25,248 nt of DNA, taken from IMG/VR virus record IMGVR_UViG_3300038825_000845, positions 10,207-35,454 of that record. One strand, written 5' to 3'. The notes beneath the pieces are model-generated. The model saw only the letters and a program-made list of their open reading frames with translations. It had not been told where the DNA came from and made no database searches. The position numbers and the translations under genes are program-made. This DNA is from a virus. Below are positions 11,180 through 18,170 of the stretch, piece after piece (the stretch's first letter is position 1; every line of letters begins with the position of its first letter).

Positions 11180-11379
11180 TATTTTTTCTTACGAGGTCTG
11201 CCTCTTTTCTTTTTGACTGTGGTGTAGGCTTCGTTTACGTTTGGAGTGCTGGGGTCGTCAGCGACGTATCGACCTTTTTTATTTCTTGCTCTAACAGTTT
11301 CTGTTTCGTGTAAAGGGTTAGGTAATTCTACAGAAGACAGGGGTGTGAAAAATTTTAATACTTTTTTAAACCAACTCAT
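11179..11379 (-). CDS. Small basic protein with C-terminal AT-hook (66 aa)
   Basis: The C-terminus VKKKRGRPRKKK (residues 55-66) is a perfect AT-hook, a short motif that binds the minor groove of AT-rich DNA through its GRP core (60-62). A hydrophobic/basic N-terminus (MSWFKKVLKFF) could be an amphipathic helix. I chose ATG 11379, preceded by AAGGAAAAGAAA; the frame extends 24 codons further into the upstream gene without a better start. It is flanked by nuclease and zinc-binding genes and overlaps both. It could compact or mark phage or host DNA; this is inference. Confidence 0.75.
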   Translation of the reverse strand: MSWFKKVLKFFTPLSSVELPNPLHETETVRARNKKGRYVADDPSTPNVNEAYTTVKKKRGRPRKKK

Positions 11380-11617
11380 TTTCTTTTCCTTCTTGTTCTT
11401 GTAAAAGTTCTCGTTTTTGTCTTGGTAGGTAATCCTCCCAACAACGAACAACTATTAGTTTCTTTTCTACTTCTGTAAAAGTATTCCAGTCCCTAATCTC
11501 TGTGGCTGTTCTACCACAACCTTTACAAGTTCTAGTCATTCCGTACGTTACTGTGCAAATACCGATGCACGGAGAGTCGTGAAGACTAGTCGTTTGATGT
11601 AATGATCTTTGTGCCAT
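11366..11617 (-). CDS. DUF1289-like zinc-binding protein
   Basis: The sequence SPCIGICTVTYG, then CKGCGRTATEIRDWNTFTE matches the DUF1289 family, short proteins with four conserved Cys (C17, C21, C31, C34 from the ATG used) that probably bind a metal. Family members are typically 50-80 aa; this one is 83 aa with an extra charged C-terminal helix (RQKRELLQEQEGKENE). I chose ATG 11617, which follows AGGAG; an upstream ATG at 11644 lies in the previous gene. Phage copies are less usual than bacterial ones. The function is unknown. Confidence 0.8.
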   Translation of the reverse strand: MAQRSLHQTTSLHDSPCIGICTVTYGMTRTCKGCGRTATEIRDWNTFTEVEKKLIVVRCWEDYLPRQKRELLQEQEGKENELV

Positions 11618-11915
11618 CACTTTTACTCCTAATGAGACGGACATTTTTTTCTTTTAGCCATTGTCTCATTTGTTGCTTACGTTCTATTGTACTAATATTT
11701 GCATCGTATAGTAAAGTATTATAGTGGTCAGTATATACCTGATATCCACGGTAATAATCTCCTCCCCCTAACTCATTGAACCTTACTATCTGCCACACAC
11801 GTTGTTTTGACATCTTGTATTTCTTCCCTATTTCTTCAAGCGTCATATCTGTGTTGAGAGTTAACATAAATATTTCAAAATATTTAGCTCTTAATTTTTC
11901 TTTATTACTTATCAT
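11586..11915 (-). CDS. Helix-turn-helix protein (sigma region 4-like)
   Basis: The N-terminal half contains TLEEIGKKYKMSKQRVWQIV (residues 25-44), a helix-turn-helix of the type found in sigma-70 region 4 and related regulators. No other sigma-factor regions are present in 109 aa. The C-terminal half (STIERKQQMRQWLKEKNVRL, then IRSK) is strongly basic. It overlaps the DNA polymerase gene by 4 bp and the DUF1289-like gene by 32 bp. It may regulate phage transcription or bind DNA during replication; the target is unknown. Confidence 0.78.
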   Translation of the reverse strand: MISNKEKLRAKYFEIFMLTLNTDMTLEEIGKKYKMSKQRVWQIVRFNELGGGDYYRGYQVYTDHYNTLLYDANISTIERKQQMRQWLKEKNVRLIRSKSDGTKIITSND

Positions 11916-13792
11916 GCGTAAAACTCCTTGTAGTTTGTTACAGCTGTGCCCCAGCTATTCCCTATTTCTGCGTCAACTTTATTCGGCACAATTAAAGGCA
12001 CACAATCAGCCATTATTTGTATAATTTTTTCACAAGTTTCTTTTGAATCTACAGAGATATCTAACTCGTCGTGTACTTGTGTGTGGGCTAGTATGCCTTC
12101 CTTATATAGCTCTACCATAGCCTTTTTAGTCATGTCAGCAGCAGAGCCTTGTATAAGCCTATTCATAGCCTTGTAAGTAAACGACCGTTTAATATCCTGA
12201 CCATATTTATGTAAAGCGTCTGAGTGTGGTAGAGGAGTTTCTCCGTATTCAAAACGAGGTTCATATAAATTAAACCTACATTTACGTCCTAACACAGTAG
12301 TAATAAACCCACGATTGTTTCCTAGCCTAGCACATTGATCTCGTAAACCTTTAATAAAAGGTACACGTCTATGAAAAGTATCAAATAATATTTCTGCTTC
12401 TTGAGGCGAAATATCTAACTGAGATATAAGTTTGTCTTTACCCATACCATAACTTAAACCAAGATTAATAATCTTAGCTTCTTTACGACTAATGTTAGCC
12501 ATATCTGCCACTACTTGATGAAAGTCTGCGTCTTTATTTCGATAAGCATCTACTGCTTCATCTGCACCTTCTTGCTCAGTTTTATGAGCATAGTGTACAG
12601 TTAGTCTAGGCTCTTGTTGAGAGTAATCAAAAGCTCCCCAGTGCATATTGGTTTCTGGTACAAACACACTACGGATAAGCGGACCAATCTCATCGTGTCT
12701 AGCTGGTACTTGTTGAAGGTTTGGTTTACTACTACTGAATCTACCAGTAACAGTTCCTCCACGGTCAGAGCGTAAAGGATGAAGTTCCCCATGTATTCTA
12801 CCTTTAACATTATGCTCTAGTATCATCTTATCTATAAAAGTAGTTCTTGCTTTATTAAGCTGTCTAGCTCTAGCTATATCTTTAGCAAGTTTATGCTCAT
12901 GTCCTTCAAGCCACGCTGAAGTAAAACTAGGTGCATTTGTTTTAGCAGTTCTTGGATAACTTAAACCAGCACGGTCAAAAACAATAGCAACACTTGCTGC
13001 TGCCCATAAGTCAGGACTCACACCATAGTCTTTTTGTATGCCGAGCATAATAGTTTCTTCTTCTTTCTTTAACTTAGTGCCTACCTTTTCAGCTCTGTCT
13101 AAATCCACAGGCACACCTTTCCACCGCATGTCTAATAATAAAGGAATAAGTGCAGTTTCTAATGCATATATTTTTTGTACGTTTTCTTTAACTAACCCTT
13201 CTTTTAATATACCCCAGAGTTTTAAAGTTAATGCTGCATCTTGCTCAGCGTACTTACCTACATATTTAGCTGGTAGTTTATACATCTCACTTTTAGGATC
13301 TAGCCCAAAAGACTTTGCTGCTTCTTCAAGCATGCTTTCATCTTTTAATTCTCCTACATATCTTTGACCTAATTTATTAAGTGAATAACCAAACTGATTT
13401 TCATCTATAAGAGGTGCAGCAAACATAGTGTCGTGTATAGTTCCTTTAACTTCTATACCTAGACGTCTTAGCCAACCTAAATCATACAAAGAGTTATGAA
13501 AAATTTTGTCATTAGTATATGACATTTGTTTTATCATCCAGTTAGTAACGACTCGCTTGTCTAAATTCCCACCACCGACATGCTGTATAGGTAAATAGAT
13601 AGCAAAATCTTTAGTCGCTATAGCTATACCAGTCACATACCCCTGACCTTCAAAAGCCCATGACGGTCCATGAGACATAAGTAGAGGGTCGTAAGTTTCT
13701 AGGTCAATAGCTACCTCTTTATAGTTAGCTAAGTCAGGTAGACTGCTAGGGGGTGACCAGTCAGTCTCTGGTGCAAACATACTACTTTGCAT
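11912..13792 (-). CDS. polA: Family A DNA polymerase with 3'-5' exonuclease
   Basis: This is the replicative polymerase. The exonuclease domain shows Exo I AIDLETYD (D30, E32), Exo II HNSLYDLG (D104) and Exo III YAEQDA (Y181, D185). The polymerase domain shows motif A WGAFDYSQQEPR (D389), motif B RKEAKIINLGLSYG (R437, K440, Y448) and motif C QVHDEL (D575). There is no 5'-3' exonuclease domain, as in most phage versions; 626 aa is normal. The residue aligning with E. coli Pol I Phe762 is Leu444. This class is described as common in marine viral communities and differs from the Tyr of T7. The start overlaps the DUF1599-like gene; an ATG four codons on is an alternative. Confidence 0.96.
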   Translation of the reverse strand: MQSSMFAPETDWSPPSSLPDLANYKEVAIDLETYDPLLMSHGPSWAFEGQGYVTGIAIATKDFAIYLPIQHVGGGNLDKRVVTNWMIKQMSYTNDKIFHNSLYDLGWLRRLGIEVKGTIHDTMFAAPLIDENQFGYSLNKLGQRYVGELKDESMLEEAAKSFGLDPKSEMYKLPAKYVGKYAEQDAALTLKLWGILKEGLVKENVQKIYALETALIPLLLDMRWKGVPVDLDRAEKVGTKLKKEEETIMLGIQKDYGVSPDLWAAASVAIVFDRAGLSYPRTAKTNAPSFTSAWLEGHEHKLAKDIARARQLNKARTTFIDKMILEHNVKGRIHGELHPLRSDRGGTVTGRFSSSKPNLQQVPARHDEIGPLIRSVFVPETNMHWGAFDYSQQEPRLTVHYAHKTEQEGADEAVDAYRNKDADFHQVVADMANISRKEAKIINLGLSYGMGKDKLISQLDISPQEAEILFDTFHRRVPFIKGLRDQCARLGNNRGFITTVLGRKCRFNLYEPRFEYGETPLPHSDALHKYGQDIKRSFTYKAMNRLIQGSAADMTKKAMVELYKEGILAHTQVHDELDISVDSKETCEKIIQIMADCVPLIVPNKVDAEIGNSWGTAVTNYKEFYA

Positions 13793-14102
13793 TAGTTTTA
13801 TTAGCTTCAGCCTCTTCTAATAAACGAGTAGCATACTCCTCAACTAAAAACAAGTAACATCGTAAATCACGCACATCATCCAGTATACCAGTAGAGCTTG
13901 GGTCATCAAGTATGGCACCGATTACATCCCAATGACAATGCATTGATTGGTTTTCTATACGGTCGAACTTACGTGCTAACATCATAAAAGCACCGACGCC
14001 ACCACGCTTACGCCAACTGTCACCATAACTTTTCTCGGCATGCTGTAACTGAGCTACGTCACGTTGAGCTAACTTTTCTATTTTATCAAAATTTGCAGGC
14101 AT
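13782..14102 (-). CDS. DUF1599-like (nucleotide-modification-associated) protein
   Basis: The 106-aa helical sequence has AEKSYGDSWRKRGGVGAFMM (residues 22-41), then LARKFDRIEN, then GILDDVRDLRCYLFLVEEY. This Y-G-x-S-W, K-x-x-R-I and D-D-x-x-D-L-x-x-Y order resembles the DUF1599/Nmad1 domain, which comparative genomics links to DNA-base modification in phages. The match is by eye and moderate. The gene lies between the DNA polymerase and the PD-(D/E)XK nuclease in a block that also carries a thymidylate-synthase homologue, glycosyltransferase and 5-hmdU-kinase-domain protein, so the context agrees. Confidence 0.72.
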   Translation of the reverse strand: MPANFDKIEKLAQRDVAQLQHAEKSYGDSWRKRGGVGAFMMLARKFDRIENQSMHCHWDVIGAILDDPSSTGILDDVRDLRCYLFLVEEYATRLLEEAEANKTNAK

Positions 14103-14112
14103 ATTTTTCTCC

Positions 14113-14796
14113 TTAGGTTAATCTACTGGGGCATATATTTTGTTTACCAAAATAACACCATTTACATTTACGTTCACTAGGCTTAGCAGGAAACTCTGTA
14201 GTAGTAGTCATAAAAACTGCTCTATCATTTAGCCTCTTTTGTTTAGCCTCAACTGTTTCTTTATCGTATTGATAACGATCTAACTTACCATGGTCAAGAT
14301 ACCACAACTCTGTAGTAATAGTTTTAAGCTCAGGTAATCTATTAAACACAATAGAAGCGTAAAGCTCACACTGTTCTCTATGCCCTTCTTGGTTACCATC
14401 ATACCTACCTGTTTTAAAATCAATTACCCTAGCGTTATCTTCACCCTCTATATGAACAAAAGCATCTACTTTAGCTCTGCCCCATGTGTCACTATCAAAC
14501 CAACCTGTAGGTTCCCACTCTGTGGTAAAAGCCCAGTCGCCTTCACAAAGCACATGACCCTTTAAGTGTAAGTCTTTTAATAACTCAAAAGCTTCCTGAA
14601 ACTCAGTCAACTGTTTAGGCATATCATCAAACCGACCACGTATATACTCTTCACAAAGCTTGTGAATATCTTTACCTCTATCCATAGCTTTATTCCCAGG
14701 TTCTTTAATACGTTGTATGTAGGCATACTCTGCTTTTTTAGGACAGTCTTCAAAAGTTTTTAGTCTACTGTAAGACCATTGTGCTATATTACTCAT
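14113..14796 (-). CDS. PD-(D/E)XK nuclease (Cas4/RecB-like)
   Basis: The fold is a DNA exonuclease or nickase of the RecB family. Motif I surrounds GKDIHKLCEE (H45). The catalytic core is KVDAFVH (D111) and RVIDFKTGRYDG (D126, K128), followed by QCELYASIV (Q142, Y146), the RecB motif. One Cys near the start (C18, in FEDCPKK) plus three at the end (C211, C214, C222 in CKWCYFGKQNIC) match the iron-sulfur cluster layout of Cas4 and AddB-like nucleases. The 227-aa length is typical. It overlaps the thymidylate-synthase homologue by 4 bp. A role in end-processing during replication or recombination is likely; no CRISPR is present. Confidence 0.9.
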   Translation of the reverse strand: MSNIAQWSYSRLKTFEDCPKKAEYAYIQRIKEPGNKAMDRGKDIHKLCEEYIRGRFDDMPKQLTEFQEAFELLKDLHLKGHVLCEGDWAFTTEWEPTGWFDSDTWGRAKVDAFVHIEGEDNARVIDFKTGRYDGNQEGHREQCELYASIVFNRLPELKTITTELWYLDHGKLDRYQYDKETVEAKQKRLNDRAVFMTTTTEFPAKPSERKCKWCYFGKQNICPSRLT

Positions 14797-15815
14797 TTTT
14801 TATTTTCCTTATTTTTAATCGCTCTGTTTAACCAATTAAATCCAGCAGTACACCAATCAGAAGCAGCACAACCCTGAACTTCAATGAGTGCCTCTTCATA
14901 TTCTCCTTGCTTATAAAAATACCACGCATCCTGTAAAGGTACGGCTACCTGCTCAAAGAATGGATCGATAAATGTTTTAGTTTCTAAAGGTTGACGAGTT
15001 AAGAAATTTACTAAATCTCCTTCCCAAATCTCTAATTCTGTATTGACTATAGGATAAGGGTTTATAGCTTTATTCTCATATGGATTTGGTGCGTGTTTAA
15101 TACCATAGTAATCAAAAGCATCGTCAGCAGCAAGTTTGTCATACATCTCATCGTACACGTCTAAATATGCATGGAAGCTGTCACTAATTTGGGTATAACT
15201 ACCCACTTCGACACCTACAAAACTAGCAACATATTCTTGTAGAAAAGCCATATGTACTACGTTAGCACCAAACGTTCCCCATATAACATCGTTAGATCTA
15301 TTACTAACTGTCATCATGAGTTTGTTATTTCGTATTTTAAAATAAATAACAGTATTACAAGGCACATCTACACCTGCTCTATTTAAGTCTGCTTGAGGAT
15401 CCCACATTTGTAGTACACATCTTCTATCCGTAGGATCTTTACGCAATCTTTCTATAATTAAACCTAGCTGATCACCACCAAAATGTTCTCGCCATCTATA
15501 GCCATACGCTCCATGTAGAGTAATGCCATCATCGCTGTACTCTTCCATACGTTTATTATAGTAATGTACATACTCTAGGTCGTTACAACCACCTAACATC
15601 CACAAGCTTTCCATAAAATGAAAGAAAGGGTTAGCTCTACGAATCTCTTCAAATAAAACTTTTTCTTTAGGGTTTAAAAATACAGTAGCTACTGGTCCAT
15701 CAGCCTCGACTACTGTACCCACTCTACTTTCTTTTTCTTTATCTCTATAGTGCTGAAGTAAATCTAGCCCATGTATAAAACCATCGTTAACATTTCTACA
15801 AGTTATAAAATCCAT
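14793..15815 (-). CDS. Thymidylate synthase superfamily enzyme (possible dUMP hydroxymethylase)
   Basis: Enzymes of this fold transfer a one-carbon unit from methylene-tetrahydrofolate to C5 of dUMP or dCMP. The catalytic Cys is C153 in DVPCNTVIYF. SNRSNDVIWG (R173, S174, D176) and N185, with ISDSFHAYLDVY (H215, Y217), match E. coli ThyA Arg166, Ser167, Asp169, Asn177, His207 and Tyr209. The Asn kept at 185 points to a uracil nucleotide rather than dCMP. PCN instead of the ThyA PCH is a change in the pocket. Flanking genes for 5-hydroxymethyl-dU chemistry make dUMP hydroxymethylation an attractive reading; plain thymidylate synthesis remains possible. The 340-aa length is above the usual 264. 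Confidence 0.9.
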   Translation of the reverse strand: MDFITCRNVNDGFIHGLDLLQHYRDKEKESRVGTVVEADGPVATVFLNPKEKVLFEEIRRANPFFHFMESLWMLGGCNDLEYVHYYNKRMEEYSDDGITLHGAYGYRWREHFGGDQLGLIIERLRKDPTDRRCVLQMWDPQADLNRAGVDVPCNTVIYFKIRNNKLMMTVSNRSNDVIWGTFGANVVHMAFLQEYVASFVGVEVGSYTQISDSFHAYLDVYDEMYDKLAADDAFDYYGIKHAPNPYENKAINPYPIVNTELEIWEGDLVNFLTRQPLETKTFIDPFFEQVAVPLQDAWYFYKQGEYEEALIEVQGCAASDWCTAGFNWLNRAIKNKENKK

Positions 15816-16040
15816 TTAAGCTCCTTTATTATTTTGTTGTAATAAAAAATTGACAATTTTTAATTTGTCGGTTATCTCTGCCATTTGACCAACAAGTGCG
15901 TCAATCTCTACAAAAATTTGAGTGTGCTCTGGTATAACTCTTGGTGTATTTAATAATACATCTAAGTTTACACCGACTGTGTTTCTTCTACCTTCTAGTT
16001 CTGTTTTGTATGCTGTTAATATTTCAGAATAACTCACCAT
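15816..16040 (-). CDS. Hypothetical coiled-coil-like protein (74 aa)
   Basis: A small protein whose C-terminal half (FVEIDALVGQMAEITDKLKI, then VNFLLQQ) has heptad-like Ile/Leu/Val spacing, suggesting a short coiled coil. The N-terminal half (YSEILTAYKTELEGRR) is helical. No family is recognised. It overlaps the glycosyltransferase gene by 17 bp and abuts the thymidylate-synthase homologue, so it is made together with the putative modification enzymes and might bridge or regulate them. Confidence 0.7.
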   Translation of the reverse strand: MVSYSEILTAYKTELEGRRNTVGVNLDVLLNTPRVIPEHTQIFVEIDALVGQMAEITDKLKIVNFLLQQNNKGA

Positions 16041-16797
16041 TTTTAGCTCCTGTTTTATATGCTTGTTTCCATTGTACCTTTACATCTTTTCTTATTGCCC
16101 CACCCCACGCAGTTTTAGTTTCTTTTTCTACTACTGAAACTACGTCAGGATGAAGTTCTTTTAAACGCTCGGCTCCTTCTGACTGTACATCTAAAGTACG
16201 CCATTCACTACAACCACCAGCAGCATTACTGCTACCTTGACCTTGAGCATAGTAATAACTCACTTTGCTAGGTAGACCTTTCTTTAATAATTGAAGATTT
16301 ATATCAAAGTCTTCCATAACTTTTACCCTACCTACTTCTACACCATCAAAATGATCTAAGTTATAAGCTAGTACACGCATGTACCTAGTGTTTTCTACTG
16401 ATAAATGCTCTACACGGTTATTACCTTCCCGAGCACTAACACCAACATGAGCGTAATCATCAAGCCACTTATCTATTAAACCAAACATAGCAGGGTACTC
16501 TTCTCCCTCTAAATAACGTAAATGCCAATCGTTATGTTTTTTACGAATATAAAAACGTAAATCATCATCAAGCATTACTATCTTATTAGTAGTAGCGTTC
16601 TCATGTATGTACTTACGTTTAGTTGCTATGTCATGAACAGACTCAGGACATACCATAATTTTACAATCGTATTTAGTGTACTGATCTGCTTCGTCATAAT
16701 CTACAACTAACGTTACTTGTTGACGCAGTTCTTCAGGAAAGTAGGACAACGTAACTTGCTGGTCAGCTCTCCCCCTTGTGGGTATGTATATATTCAT
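16024..16797 (-). CDS. GT-A glycosyltransferase, TET-associated (TAGT)-like
   Basis: The 257-aa sequence begins MNIYIPTRGRADQQ and has MLDDDLRFY (D77-D79, the metal- and nucleotide-sugar-binding DxD) after a predicted Rossmann-like half. These features, with VMEDFDINLQLLKKGLPSKV and the C-terminal basic tail, resemble the glycosyltransferases found next to TET/JBP or 5-hmdU-modifying genes in phages. In those systems the enzyme puts a sugar on hydroxymethyl-pyrimidine in DNA. Its neighbours here are the thymidylate-synthase homologue and a 5-hmdU-DNA-kinase-domain protein. The sugar is unknown. A different acceptor (protein or small molecule) is possible. It overlaps both neighbours. Confidence 0.8.
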   Translation of the reverse strand: MNIYIPTRGRADQQVTLSYFPEELRQQVTLVVDYDEADQYTKYDCKIMVCPESVHDIATKRKYIHENATTNKIVMLDDDLRFYIRKKHNDWHLRYLEGEEYPAMFGLIDKWLDDYAHVGVSAREGNNRVEHLSVENTRYMRVLAYNLDHFDGVEVGRVKVMEDFDINLQLLKKGLPSKVSYYYAQGQGSSNAAGGCSEWRTLDVQSEGAERLKELHPDVVSVVEKETKTAWGGAIRKDVKVQWKQAYKTGAKNGELF

Positions 16798-17624
16798 TTA
16801 TTTACCTTATATTTTGCACGTGGTCTGCCTTCACCCAAACGTGTACGTTCATATTTATCGAACTCACAAAGGCAGTGTTCGATATCTCTCATCTCTAGTG
16901 GTAACATGTGTCCTTGTAAATAATCAGGAGAGCAATCTAGTAACTCTTTCATCTCAGTATTTAATTGTTCTTTTTTAATTGTTTTATTTAGATCCCTATG
17001 ATGTATTCTATTCAAACCACGCTGAGCTCCAGGTCCAGGATTAGCCCAAGTCATAATATCTTTAGCATTCTTTAACCATTTAGTGTGGCGTAGATCTGTC
17101 ACCACCTCGTAAGCCATAAACCCACTAAAACCAGCATGTTTTAAATAACCTTTCCATGTTTCTTCTAGTGAGTCTTCTATCATAGGTGGGTGATTATTGT
17201 ATAACGGTGTTAATATTTTATCTATAGTTTGTTCTATTTTAGAACCACCTAACGTCCCTGTCAACATGTACGCACCAGTGTAGACTTTTTCTTTTCTAGC
17301 CATTCTACCCTGCATTATAGCTTTTAACCTTTCAGGATTCCAATGCTCAGGAAAACCAAGCTCTTGTAAAGTGTCTGGCCAATTGATTTGTCTAGCCACA
17401 GCCATAGCAAAAGGTAAATTATAATGGTCAGCGTAAGGCTCTCGCCAGTTAATTCGTATCCATTCTGTAACTCTATCTAGTTCACGGTACACGTTACAAA
17501 AACTATACTCATTTAATATCGCATCACTAGTCCACGGATACTTAACACCGTTCTGTCGACGTAAGTATATGATATGACGTTCGTTTAAATAATTAAAAAA
17601 CTTTTGTACTTCTTCTTGATTCAT
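16794..17624 (-). CDS. 5-hmdU DNA kinase helical-domain protein (HMUDK_hel/aGPT-PPlase type)
   Basis: Proteins of this family act on 5-hydroxymethyl-dU in DNA, where pyrophosphorylation activates the base for further additions. The match is strong: NERHIIYLRRQNGVKYPWTS, then DAILNEYSFCNVYRELDRVT (about residues 14-53), INWPDTLQELGFP, KVYTGAYML, GFSGFMAYEVVTDL and NPGPGAQRGLNRI follow in the family's order. No Walker A (GxxxxGK[ST]) is found, so the P-loop kinase part seen in fused versions is missing and would need to be separate or replaced. The 276-aa length suits the stand-alone helical domain. The gene overlaps the glycosyltransferase and the 164-aa gene by 4 bp each. Confidence 0.88.
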   Translation of the reverse strand: MNQEEVQKFFNYLNERHIIYLRRQNGVKYPWTSDAILNEYSFCNVYRELDRVTEWIRINWREPYADHYNLPFAMAVARQINWPDTLQELGFPEHWNPERLKAIMQGRMARKEKVYTGAYMLTGTLGGSKIEQTIDKILTPLYNNHPPMIEDSLEETWKGYLKHAGFSGFMAYEVVTDLRHTKWLKNAKDIMTWANPGPGAQRGLNRIHHRDLNKTIKKEQLNTEMKELLDCSPDYLQGHMLPLEMRDIEHCLCEFDKYERTRLGEGRPRAKYKVNK

Positions 17625-18115
17625 GCTACTTCTTTAACCCACCAGTCAGGTTTAGGTGTACATTTATTCCACTCAGCGTAGTGCTTTTCATTAATTAAAT
17701 AGTTACGATAAGCTTTAATAGGGTCAGCGTCTTTATACTGGTCTGGCATAGCTTGGGCAGGGGAATAAAATTTATACTTAGGTATTTGAGTAGGCACTTC
17801 TGCTAGTTTATCTTTTAGTTTAGTCCAACTAGCATGTACTTTACCATAGCGTTTAGTGTACTCGTCGGATAAACCGTTAAAGTGATTATAAAGCCATTTA
17901 TAATTCATAACACTTTCCCTAGCCCAGATAGTGCAGGGGTGATTAAGGTGAGCAGTTTTATAAATACCGTTGAAGTCACAGTAAGCGTCACCGTTATAAA
18001 CACGGTGCACAGTAGATAACATTTGAGCACTTTCTAAAGGCATCTTGACTACTAACTTATCAGGTAGCATACTTGCAGCTTTGAAAGGATCTTTATGTAC
18101 ATAAAATATATTCAT
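17621..18115 (-). CDS. Conserved phage protein of unknown function (164 aa)
   Basis: I do not know a function. The sequence begins MNIFYVHKDPFKAASMLPDK, then LVVKMPLESAQMLSTVHR, continues with the His-rich KTAHLNHPCTIWARESVMNY and ends with PDQYKDADPIKAYRNYLINE, then KHYAEW. Similar proteins with this order are common in marine phage genomes. Conserved Lys, His, Glu and Arg residues suggest an enzyme rather than a structural protein. It is the first gene of the putative base-modification run, overlaps the 5-hmdU-kinase-domain gene by 4 bp and follows an AGGAGAAATTAT ribosome-binding site, with an AT-rich gap upstream that may hold a promoter. Confidence 0.8.
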   Translation of the reverse strand: MNIFYVHKDPFKAASMLPDKLVVKMPLESAQMLSTVHRVYNGDAYCDFNGIYKTAHLNHPCTIWARESVMNYKWLYNHFNGLSDEYTKRYGKVHASWTKLKDKLAEVPTQIPKYKFYSPAQAMPDQYKDADPIKAYRNYLINEKHYAEWNKCTPKPDWWVKEVA

Positions 18116-18170
18116 ATAATTTCTCCTATATATAATAAAATTTTACTTTACTTGTAAATAAAAAGTAAAG

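Noticed and set aside
12601-12810. Minus-strand 69-aa frame within the polymerase gene
   Set aside because: It lies wholly inside conserved polymerase sequence in another frame and has no start signal.
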